Shown one piece after another: positions 7,552 to 14,712 of a DNA stretch of 64,000 nucleotides. The translations under genes and the position numbers were made by a program. The number at the start of each line of letters is the position of its first letter. Within the stretch, counting starts at the first letter, position 1. Source of the DNA: Bradyrhizobium glycinis (lineage in GTDB: Bacteria; Pseudomonadota; Alphaproteobacteria; Rhizobiales; Xanthobacteraceae); contig NZ_JACCHQ010000009.1 of assembly GCF_016031655.1 (NCBI RefSeq), forward strand, positions 157,668 through 221,667. The letters run 5' to 3'. The notes below the pieces were generated by a model. It made no database searches and was not told the origin of the DNA. It saw only the letters and a list, made by a program, of their open reading frames with translations.

Positions 7552-8484
7552 TCACGGCAGTCCGCGGTCCCATGGCGCCACAGGCGCAAAGCGCGCGGCG
7601 AGAAAGTCGATGAAGGCGCGCACCTTGGCCGGTGGGCGGCGGTCGGGCAGATAGACCGCATGCACTGCCGACGTCTGGATCTCCGGCTGGTCGAGCCGGA
7701 GCGCGACGAGCGCGCCCGAGCGAAGATCGTCGGCGATGATAAAGGTGGGCTGCCGCGCAAGGCCAAGGCCGGCCAGCGTCGCCGCGCGCAACGCATCGCC
7801 ATTGTTGGCCCGCAAGGTGCCGCTGACCTGGACGCGGATCTCGCCCTCGGCGCCGAACAGCCATTCCGTCGCGCTCGCCTGCTGCGAGAGCGTGTAGCCG
7901 AGGCAATTATGCCCGGCGAGGTCGGCGACGCTGCGCGGCGTGCCGTGCCTGGCAAGATAGGAAGGTGCGGCACAGACCACGAGGCGGTTCGGTGCGAGCT
8001 TTCGCGCCACCATGCTGGAGTCGCGCAGGCTGCCGATGCGTATCGCAAGGTCCCAGCCTTCCTCGGCGAGGTCGACGAGGCGATCGTTGAGGCCGAGCTC
8101 GACGGTGACCTCGGGATGGGCTGCCGAAAACTCCGCGATCGCAGGCGCAATCTGCCTCGTGCCGAACACGACGGGGACGTTGACACGCAGCAGCCCCCGC
8201 GGCTCGATGCGTTCGCGCGCGATGGCGGCGTCGGCAGCCTCCATGTCGGCGAGGATGCGTTCGGCGGATTCCAGATAGCTTCGTCCAGCCTCGGTGATGG
8301 AGAGCCGGCGGGTCGTGCGGTGGAACAGTTTTGTGCCGAGCCGCGCCTCCAGCGAGGCGACATGCTTGGTCACCATAGTCTGCGACAGGCCCATGGCCCG
8401 GGCCGCACCAGAGAGGCTGCCGGCCGCGGCGACCCTCGCGAAAACCTCCAGGCTGGTCAGACGGTCGAGCAAAGTCAATCTCAC
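7552..8484 (-). CDS. LysR-family transcriptional regulator
   Basis: About 310 residues. The N-terminal winged helix-turn-helix reads LTSLEVFARVAAAGSLSGAARAMGLSQTMVTKHVASLE, followed by RLGTKLFHRTTR. The C-terminal effector domain contains GLLRVNVPVVFGTRQIAP and IRIGSLRDSSMVARKL, typical of LysR members with unknown small-molecule ligands. The start is uncertain: GTG at 8484 is used here, TTG at 8478 is also possible, and the only ATG (8526) lies inside the AT-rich promoter region. The gene diverges from doxX at 8570, so autoregulation and control of DoxX are likely. Confidence 0.88.
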   Translation of the reverse strand: MRLTLLDRLTSLEVFARVAAAGSLSGAARAMGLSQTMVTKHVASLEARLGTKLFHRTTRRLSITEAGRSYLESAERILADMEAADAAIARERIEPRGLLRVNVPVVFGTRQIAPAIAEFSAAHPEVTVELGLNDRLVDLAEEGWDLAIRIGSLRDSSMVARKLAPNRLVVCAAPSYLARHGTPRSVADLAGHNCLGYTLSQQASATEWLFGAEGEIRVQVSGTLRANNGDALRAATLAGLGLARQPTFIIADDLRSGALVALRLDQPEIQTSAVHAVYLPDRRPPAKVRAFIDFLAARFAPVAPWDRGLP

Positions 8485-8519
8485 TCTGCTAGTGTGAAGT
8501 ATATTTCGAAAATAGCAGA
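8485..8519. promoter_or_regulatory. Candidate LysR operator between regulator and doxX
   Basis: An inverted repeat TCTGCTA (8485-8491) ... TAGCAGA (8513-8519) encloses a palindromic centre TATATTTCGAAAATA (8500-8514). The 35-base span, in an AT-rich island between divergent genes, is the usual size of a LysR-type binding region. Confidence 0.6.
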
Positions 8520-8569
8520 TTATCATCGATTTTAGAATAGATCATGGTGCGCCGCAAAGGAGACCCGCC

Positions 8570-9013
8570 ATGATCGATTCCCGCACCGCCCCTTACGCCG
8601 CGCTGGTGCTGCGCGTGACCCTGGGCGCGCTGTTCCTCGCCCATGCCAGCCTGAAGCTGTTCGTATTCACCCCGGCCGGCACCGCAAAGTTCTTCGGCAG
8701 CCTCGGCTTCCCGCCCGAGCTCGCCTATCTCATCATGACCGTGGAAGTGCTTAGCGGCGTCGCTCTGATCCTCGGCGTCTGGACCCGCTATGCGGCGCTC
8801 GCGGGCATTCCGATCCTGCTCGGCGCGATCTTCTCGGTGCACGGCGCGGCCGGCTTCTTCTTCAGCAATCCGAAGGGGGGCTGGGAATTCCCCGCCTTCT
8901 GGGCGATCGCGCTCGCCGCGCAGGCCCTGCTCGGCGACGGCGCCTACGCGCTGCGTCCCTCGCGTGATGTCGCCGCGGCGGGCGGCCAGCTCAGCGGCGC
9001 GCATTCGCGCTGA
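8570..9013 (+). CDS. DoxX family membrane protein
   Basis: 147 residues with four predicted transmembrane helices (about 9-29, 49-70, 73-93, 105-125). The N-terminal ALVLRVTLGALFLAHASLKL and the helix AYLIMTVEVLSGVALILGV are typical of DoxX/DoxD-like proteins. They sit in the inner membrane, and some are linked to thiol or oxidative-stress responses; the function here is unknown. The ATG follows AAAGGAG with good spacing. It is divergently transcribed from the LysR regulator, its probable controller, and is followed by a terminator hairpin. Confidence 0.9.
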   Translation: MIDSRTAPYAALVLRVTLGALFLAHASLKLFVFTPAGTAKFFGSLGFPPELAYLIMTVEVLSGVALILGVWTRYAALAGIPILLGAIFSVHGAAGFFFSNPKGGWEFPAFWAIALAAQALLGDGAYALRPSRDVAAAGGQLSGAHSR

Positions 9014-9041
9014 CATCACGGCATTCGCTCAAATGTTGCGA

Positions 9042-9068
9042 GCCGCGGGATCACGATCCCGCGGCTTT
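9042..9068 (+). terminator. Intrinsic terminator after doxX
   Basis: GCCGCGGGAT (9042-9051), loop CACG, ATCCCGCGGC (9056-9065), then TTT: a perfect 10-bp GC-rich stem 28 bases after the stop codon. Confidence 0.8.
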
Positions 9069-9367
9069 CGTTCGTCGTCTGCTTTGTGCAATCCAATCGA
9101 TATGCGTTCGGCATTGATCCATACCTGAATTGGATCGATTCATCTCAACCCTGCATGGCAGGGCCTGTCGCTGCCGTGGGGCATGCGCGAAAACACCGAT
9201 AGATGAAGGCGTTTCGTCGCGGTTTCCGTACAGCGCCTGTCACTCGCGCCGTCGCGACGCCCCCGACCGCATCCCTTGCCTGTGTCGTCGCTTTGGCCAT
9301 ACAGTTGAGCCAACACGACGCGACAATGATCGCGCCGCAAGAAGAATAGTTGGGGAGAAACCGCACC
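9069..9367 (+). promoter_or_regulatory. Upstream region of the TRAP operon with weak inverted repeats
   Basis: No convincing gene lies in these 299 bases. I see GATCCA (9116-9121) facing TGGATC (9131-9136), a wider pair ATCCAAT (9091-9097)/ATTGGAT (9129-9135), and a small hairpin CCCTGC-ATG-GCAGGG (about 9151-9165). The first pair could be an operator for the transporter operon. No regulator gene is adjacent, so the assignment is tentative. Confidence 0.35.
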
Positions 9368-10399
9368 ATGACCATCGTGCCCGTGAACCGTCGCGCGTTC
9401 ATCAAGTCGTCGTCGGCGGTCACCGCCGGCATCGTGCTCTCTCCCGCCATCATCGGCCGCGCCGAAGCTGCGACGCTGAAGCTGAAATGCTCCTCCTCGC
9501 TGCCGAACGATCCCAAATACGCCAATGGCCGCGTCTACTGCGACAACCTGGTCAAGAACCTGAAGGGTAACGGCCTCGGCGAGCAGATCGAAGTCGCTTT
9601 CTTCCCCGACAACCAGCTCGGTCAGGAGATCGACGTCATCAACTCGGTGAAGCTGGGCGTCATCGACCTCATGGTGTCGGGCTCGTCGATCTCGGCCAAT
9701 CTGGTGCCGCTGGTCGGCACCTTCGATCTCGGCTTCCTGTTCTCGAGCTTCCCGCAGCAAACCAAGGCGTTCGACGCGGGCGCCGCCAAGCCGATCGAGG
9801 ACGCGCTGCTCAAGGGCGGCAACATCCGCATCATCGCCTGGGCCTATAACTTCGGCTCGCGCAGCGTGCTGGCGAAGAGGCCGGTGAAGACGCCGGAGGA
9901 TCTCGCCGGCCTCAAGATTAGGACGCTGCCCAATCCCGTCATCACCGAATGCCTGCGCCTGATGGGCGCCGCCGCGACGCCGCTCGCGTTCGGCGAAATC
10001 TACACGGCCTTGCAGGCCGGCGTGCTGGATGGCCTGGAGCACGACCCGCCGACGATCCTCGCCAGCAAGTTCTTCGAAACGTCGAAATTCTACGCGCTGA
10101 CGCAGCACAATTTCTCCCCCCTCGCGATCTATTTCAGCGACATGACCTACAACCGCATGGATCCGAAGCTGCGCGAGGGTTTCCTCGATGCCGCCAAGAA
10201 AGCCGCGGCCGACACCCGTGCCCATGGGCTCGCGGTCGAGAAGGAGGCGCTTGCGGCCTTGACCGAGAAGGGCGTGACGGTGGCCGAATGCGACCGCGAG
10301 GCGTTCAAGAAGCGCGTCGCGCCGCAACACGAGAACTTCATGAAGGCGCGGCCGGAGTCCAAGGCCGTCATCGACGTCATCCGCGCGACCCAAGCTTGA
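9368..10399 (+). CDS. TRAP transporter substrate-binding protein, DctP family
   Basis: 343 residues. The N-terminus carries RRAFIK and a hydrophobic stretch ending GRAEAA, a Tat-type signal, so the protein is periplasmic. The mature part begins TLKLKCSSSLPNDPKYANGR. It shows the DctP-fold features GEIYTALQAGVLDGLEHDPP (the conserved helix contacting the substrate carboxylate region) and KTPEDLAGLKIRTLPNPV, which contains the Arg expected to bind an organic acid carboxylate. ATG 9368 is preceded by GGGGAG; a TTG at 9350 is less likely. It is the first gene of an operon with the fused permease (one-base gap) and a dehydrogenase. Confidence 0.92.
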   Translation: MTIVPVNRRAFIKSSSAVTAGIVLSPAIIGRAEAATLKLKCSSSLPNDPKYANGRVYCDNLVKNLKGNGLGEQIEVAFFPDNQLGQEIDVINSVKLGVIDLMVSGSSISANLVPLVGTFDLGFLFSSFPQQTKAFDAGAAKPIEDALLKGGNIRIIAWAYNFGSRSVLAKRPVKTPEDLAGLKIRTLPNPVITECLRLMGAAATPLAFGEIYTALQAGVLDGLEHDPPTILASKFFETSKFYALTQHNFSPLAIYFSDMTYNRMDPKLREGFLDAAKKAAADTRAHGLAVEKEALAALTEKGVTVAECDREAFKKRVAPQHENFMKARPESKAVIDVIRATQA

Positions 10400-10400
10400 A

Positions 10401-12260
10401 ATGACGATGTCAGCCGCCGTGCCCCTTTCGGGCGGCCGCCATGGCAGCATTACGTTGCTGCTTCGCGTCAGCGACGCGATCGCGGCCGTCCTGCTCGCCG
10501 CCGATCTCGTGGTCGTCTGCGCCTCCGTGCTGCTGCGCTTCTTCTTCAACGCGCCGGTCGAATGGTCCGACGACGTCGCGCGCGGCCTGATGGTCGGCTC
10601 GGCCTTCTTCGGCGCGGCGAGCGCGCTCGCGCGCGGCGAGAATGTCGGCGTCTCCTTCTTCCGCGATCTCTTGCCGGTGCGGCTGCGCTCGCTGGTCGAT
10701 GCCGCCAGCGCGCTGCTGGTCGTGCTGATCTCCGGCTATGTCGCCTACAACGCGATCAAGCTGGGCTCGCTCACCGCCGGCCAGACCACCGGCTCCGGTC
10801 TGCCGCTGGAGCTGACCTTCTATCCCATGGGCATTGGCGCGTTGTTCATGACGTTGTTCGCAATCCATCATCTCTGCGCGAGACCGCTGCCCGATATTGT
10901 CAGGGGACTCATTGCGATCCTCGTCGTAACGGGCCTCTACCTCGCCTGGGATTATCTGTCGCCGTCCTCGGTGCCGTCGGCAGGCACCCTGATGCTGATC
11001 GGCTTCTTCGCCACGCTGTTCGGCGGATTGCCGATCGGCTTTGCGCTGGCGCTGGCCGCGCTGATCTTCATCTGGGTCGAAGGCGCGCTGCCCGGCGTGA
11101 TCTTCGCCCAGCAGATGGCACGCGGCATCGACAATTTCGTCCTGCTTGCGATCCCCTTCTTCATCCTCGTCGGCTATCTCATGGAAGCCAACGGCATGTC
11201 GGTGCGCCTGATCGAGTTGTTGCAGCGCGCCGTGGGCCGCATGCGCGGCGGCCTCAATGTCGTGATGGTGGCCTCGATGGTGCTGTTCTCCGGGATCTCC
11301 GGCTCGAAGATGGCCGACGTCGCCGCGGTCGGCTCGGTGCTGATCCCAGCCGCGCGACGCTCGAAGCAAAACCCGGGCGGCGCGGTGGCGCTGCTGGCAG
11401 CCTCCGCGGTGATGGCGGAGACGATCCCGCCCTGCATCAACCTGATCATTCTCGGCTTCGTTGCGAACCTGTCGATCGGCGGCCTGTTCGTCGCGGGGCT
11501 GCTACCGTCGGCGCTGATGGCGCTGGTGCTGATCGCGGTGTCCATCATCTTCGGCAAGCGGCCGGACAAGGTCGAGGATGTCGAGCCGCAGATGCCGGTG
11601 TCGGGGCTGTGGAGCGGCGCGATCGCATCCTTCGGTCTGATCTTCATGATCTTCTTCGGCTTCAAGAGCGGCTTTGCCACGGCGACGGAGATCTCGGCCT
11701 TCGCGGTAGCCTATGCGCTGGTCGTCGGCAGCGTGGTGTTCCGCGAGCTCGGGTTCAAAAACGCCGCGCACAGCTTCGTGCAGGCGGCGACGCGTGCGGG
11801 GCTGGTGCTGTTCATCGTCGCAGCCGCGCAGTCGCTGGCGTTCACGCTGACTTTGCAGCAGGTGCCGCATGCGGTCGGCGACTTCATGCTGGGTCTCTCC
11901 AAAACCTCCGGCGTCTGGCTGTTCATCCTCTTGGCGATCGCCGTCCTGATCGTGATGGGATCGGTGCTGGAGGGCGCGGCCGCGCTGATCATCTTCGGGC
12001 CGCTGCTGCTGCCGGTCGCGGTGCAGCTCGGCGTCGATCCCCTGCATTTCGGCGTCGTGCTCGTCATCGCGATGGGTATCGGCCTGTTCGCGCCGCCGCT
12101 CGGGCTAGGCCTCTACGGCGCCTGCCTGATCGGCAACGTGCCGATCGAGCAGACGGTGAAGCCGATCATCGGCTATCTTGGCCTCTTGTTCCTCTGCCTG
12201 CTCGTCATCGCCTTCGTGCCATGGCTCTCGACCGCGCTGCCGCGGGCATTCGGCTATTGA
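10401..12260 (+). CDS. TRAP transporter fused permease (DctQ-DctM)
   Basis: 619 residues combining both membrane subunits. Residues about 15-165 are the four-helix DctQ module (CASVLLRFFFNAPVEWSDDVARGLMV). Residues about 190-615 are the DctM module, with GGLPIGFALALAALIFIWVEG, FSGISGSKMADVAAVGSVLIPAA and FAPPLGLGLYGACLIGN, the ion-transporter superfamily repeats. It drives Na+- or H+-coupled uptake of the acid captured by the periplasmic receptor. It starts one base after the receptor stop and is followed 12 bases later by a dehydrogenase gene. The fusion is known in the family but less common than separate genes. Confidence 0.92.
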   Translation: MTMSAAVPLSGGRHGSITLLLRVSDAIAAVLLAADLVVVCASVLLRFFFNAPVEWSDDVARGLMVGSAFFGAASALARGENVGVSFFRDLLPVRLRSLVDAASALLVVLISGYVAYNAIKLGSLTAGQTTGSGLPLELTFYPMGIGALFMTLFAIHHLCARPLPDIVRGLIAILVVTGLYLAWDYLSPSSVPSAGTLMLIGFFATLFGGLPIGFALALAALIFIWVEGALPGVIFAQQMARGIDNFVLLAIPFFILVGYLMEANGMSVRLIELLQRAVGRMRGGLNVVMVASMVLFSGISGSKMADVAAVGSVLIPAARRSKQNPGGAVALLAASAVMAETIPPCINLIILGFVANLSIGGLFVAGLLPSALMALVLIAVSIIFGKRPDKVEDVEPQMPVSGLWSGAIASFGLIFMIFFGFKSGFATATEISAFAVAYALVVGSVVFRELGFKNAAHSFVQAATRAGLVLFIVAAAQSLAFTLTLQQVPHAVGDFMLGLSKTSGVWLFILLAIAVLIVMGSVLEGAAALIIFGPLLLPVAVQLGVDPLHFGVVLVIAMGIGLFAPPLGLGLYGACLIGNVPIEQTVKPIIGYLGLLFLCLLVIAFVPWLSTALPRAFGY

Positions 12261-12272
12261 AGGAGTCTTGCC

Positions 12273-13250
12273 GTGAAGGTCCTGCTCGCGCACACCCCGG
12301 AGATGCGGCGCAATTATTACGGCGATCGCAGCCTGAACGGCCTGCGCGCGGCCGCCGAGGTGATCCTGCACGAGAAGGATGAGCCGCTGGACGCAGCCAG
12401 CCTGGTGCGCGCCGCCAGGGATGCCGACATCATCGTCGCCGATCGCATGACCGAAGGGCGCGGCGAGATCTTTGCGCAATTGCCGCGTCTGCGGGCCTTC
12501 GTCCGCTGCGCCGTCGACATCCGCAACGTCAACGTGGATGCCGCCTCGCAAGCCGGTGTGCTGGTGACCCGCGCCGGGCCCGGCTTCGTGCAGGCCGTGG
12601 CCGAGCTTGCGCTCGGCTTCATGGTCGATCTCTCCCGCGGCGTATCGCGGACCACGGCGGACTATCAGGCCGGCCGCAAGGCTGAGGCGCGGATGGGCCG
12701 CCAGCTCGCCGGCAGCCGGATCGGCATCATCGGCTACGGCAGCATCGGGCGCTATCTCTCCGAGATCGCAAAAGTGCTGCGCATGGAGGTGCTGGTCTGC
12801 GATCCCTTCGTAACCGTCAGCGATGCCGCGATCCGGCAGGTCGGTCTCGACGAGCTCCTCGCCGCATCGGACTATGTCGTCTGTCTCGCCATTGCCAACG
12901 AGCAGACCGAGAACCTGATCGGGGAGGCAGCGCTGGCGCGTATGCAGAAGCATACCTTCTTCATCAATCTCTCGCGCGGCAATCTCGTCGACGAGGCCGC
13001 GCTGGCACGCGCGCTGCGTGAGGGCCGCATCGCCGGCGCCGCCATCGATGTCGGCCGCGCACCGGACCAGATGCCGACGCCCGATCTTGCCAAGCTGCCG
13101 AACGTCATCGCGACGCCCCATGTCGGCGGGCTGACGCCGCAGGCCATCGAATACCAGTCGCTGGAGACCGTGCGACAGGTCGAGGCCATCGTGAGGGGAG
13201 AAATCCCGCAAGGCGCCGTCAACGCCGATCGCTGGACGCGGCGGCCGTGA
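12273..13250 (+). CDS. D-isomer-specific 2-hydroxyacid dehydrogenase, NAD-binding
   Basis: 325 residues from GTG with AAGGAG upstream. The NAD-binding Rossmann motif GIIGYGSIGRYLSEIAKVL (about 152-170) and the catalytic Arg/Glu/His region are present: INLSRGNLVDEAALARAL with Arg at about 234, and ATPHVGGLT with His at about 283. The family includes phosphoglycerate, glycerate and other hydroxyacid dehydrogenases acting in the cytoplasm. Lying 12 bases after a TRAP transporter, it probably converts the imported hydroxyacid or its oxo-acid product. It lacks an ACT domain, which argues against a classical biosynthetic SerA. Confidence 0.9.
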   Translation: MKVLLAHTPEMRRNYYGDRSLNGLRAAAEVILHEKDEPLDAASLVRAARDADIIVADRMTEGRGEIFAQLPRLRAFVRCAVDIRNVNVDAASQAGVLVTRAGPGFVQAVAELALGFMVDLSRGVSRTTADYQAGRKAEARMGRQLAGSRIGIIGYGSIGRYLSEIAKVLRMEVLVCDPFVTVSDAAIRQVGLDELLAASDYVVCLAIANEQTENLIGEAALARMQKHTFFINLSRGNLVDEAALARALREGRIAGAAIDVGRAPDQMPTPDLAKLPNVIATPHVGGLTPQAIEYQSLETVRQVEAIVRGEIPQGAVNADRWTRRP

Positions 13251-13256
13251 AGGGTC

Positions 13257-14423
13257 TCAAAGCCGGTCCACCGCCATGAACGTCCCGTCCTTCTGGATCA
13301 CCGTCAGGAACACCTTCGGCGGCGTGTCGAGCATGCGTGTGCCGACAGTGATGATGCTGCCGCTGATGTCGAAACGGCCGGTATCGTTGATGGCGCGCAG
13401 CAGGCTCGCGCGGGTCGGATTGGGGCCGGCCTTTTCCAGCGCCGCGGCCGCGAGGCGGCCGGACAAATAGCCTTCGAGCGATACGAAATCCGGTGTCAGC
13501 GCCGGGTCGAACGCCTTCTGCGCCGCCTGGTAGTCGGCGACGAGCTTGAGCGAGCGGTCCCAGGGAAACGGTACCACCTGCGAGACGATGACGCCCTCGC
13601 CCTCCGCGCCGAGTTCCGCGGCGAGCGCATTGGCGCCGACGAAGGAGATGTTGACGAAGGTTGGACGGGCGCCGCTACGGCGGGCGAGCTTGATGAACTC
13701 CGCACACGGACCATAGGTCCCGACCATGACGATGGCTTCGGGATCGGCGCGCTTGATCATGCGCCAGGCCTGGCCGACCGCGCGGGTGTTGCGCTCGAAA
13801 GTGCCCTCGGCGGCGAGCTCGAGCCCGCGCTTGGCCAGCGCCCGCTTCACTCCGACAAGCCCGTCGCGGCCGAAGGAATCGTCCTGGTAGAAGATGCCGA
13901 TGCGGGTGAACTTGCGATCTTCAGTGAGATGCTTGATCCAGGCTTCCGCCTCCGCGCCGTAGCTCGCGCGGATGTTGACGACGTTCGGGAGCTCGAGATC
14001 GCGCAGGAACTCGGCGCCGGTGAACGGACCGATGAAGGGCACGTTCCTGGAGCTGGTGATCGGTATCGTCGCCATCGCGGTCGGCGTGCCCACCGCGCCG
14101 ATCAGCGCGAACACCTTGTCGTCGTCGATCAGGCGCAGCGTCTGCGCCACCGAACGGTCGGGGTCGTAGCCGTCGTCGCGGCTGATGAGCTGGAGCTTGC
14201 GGCCATGGATGCCGCCCTTGGCGTTGACCTCGGTGAACGCGGCGACGATGCCTTGCCGCATGCGCTGTCCCAGCGCGGAGGAGGGGCCCTCCAGCGCCGC
14301 GGCCTGGCCGAACAGGATCGCATCCTCGCTGATGCCGGCCTCGTTGCCCCTCGCAACCAGCGTGGTCGCGGCCAGAAGCGCGATGGTCAGGACGACGGAT
14401 CTCGCTGATCGAAATCGATGCAT
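13257..14423 (-). CDS. ABC transporter substrate-binding protein, branched-chain amino acid type (peripla_BP_6)
   Basis: 388 residues. A signal peptide (1-26, VVLTIALLAATTLVARG) precedes a type I periplasmic binding fold: ILFGQAAALEGPSSALGQRMRQGIVAAFTEVNAKGGIHGR, then LIGAVGTPTAMATIPI and IGIFYQDDSFGRDGLVGVKRAL. These match LivK/urea/aromatic-acid receptors. No permease or ATPase gene is adjacent, so it is an orphan receptor. The ATG at 14423 lacks a good ribosome binding site, so the start is less certain. It is convergent with the dehydrogenase, with only six bases between the stops. Confidence 0.88.
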   Translation of the reverse strand: MHRFRSARSVVLTIALLAATTLVARGNEAGISEDAILFGQAAALEGPSSALGQRMRQGIVAAFTEVNAKGGIHGRKLQLISRDDGYDPDRSVAQTLRLIDDDKVFALIGAVGTPTAMATIPITSSRNVPFIGPFTGAEFLRDLELPNVVNIRASYGAEAEAWIKHLTEDRKFTRIGIFYQDDSFGRDGLVGVKRALAKRGLELAAEGTFERNTRAVGQAWRMIKRADPEAIVMVGTYGPCAEFIKLARRSGARPTFVNISFVGANALAAELGAEGEGVIVSQVVPFPWDRSLKLVADYQAAQKAFDPALTPDFVSLEGYLSGRLAAAALEKAGPNPTRASLLRAINDTGRFDISGSIITVGTRMLDTPPKVFLTVIQKDGTFMAVDRL

Positions 14424-14712
14424 CGGGAGGCTTTGCCGGATCGTTGGAAGAAACCCTGCGCAACATAGCCTTGCGAGCCTGAATAGCTCGCTAAGCGGCA
14501 CGACGCAGAGAGGCCGTAGTACACCGGGGAAGACCGGCAACTTATGTCCAGAACGCCGGGATCGTTCGCGCACTTCGTTAACTAGTTTCCGCATTGCGGA
14601 ACGACTGCTTTCCAAAATTGTGCAGTTCTTAACCGCCCTCTTGTTCCGATAGCGGCGCCGGCACCTCAACCAGAGGTTCGGTTCGTCGCGAATAGGGGAC
14701 GGCGGCTTCAAG

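Noticed and set aside
10410..11369. Open minus-strand frame opposite the TRAP permease
   Set aside because: It is rich in His, Gln, Arg and Asp, as expected from the antisense of membrane helices, and lacks any motif.
13257..14711. Longer N-terminal form of the ABC receptor starting at 14711
   Set aside because: The signal peptide would lie more than 90 residues inside the protein; the start at 14423 places it at the N-terminus.
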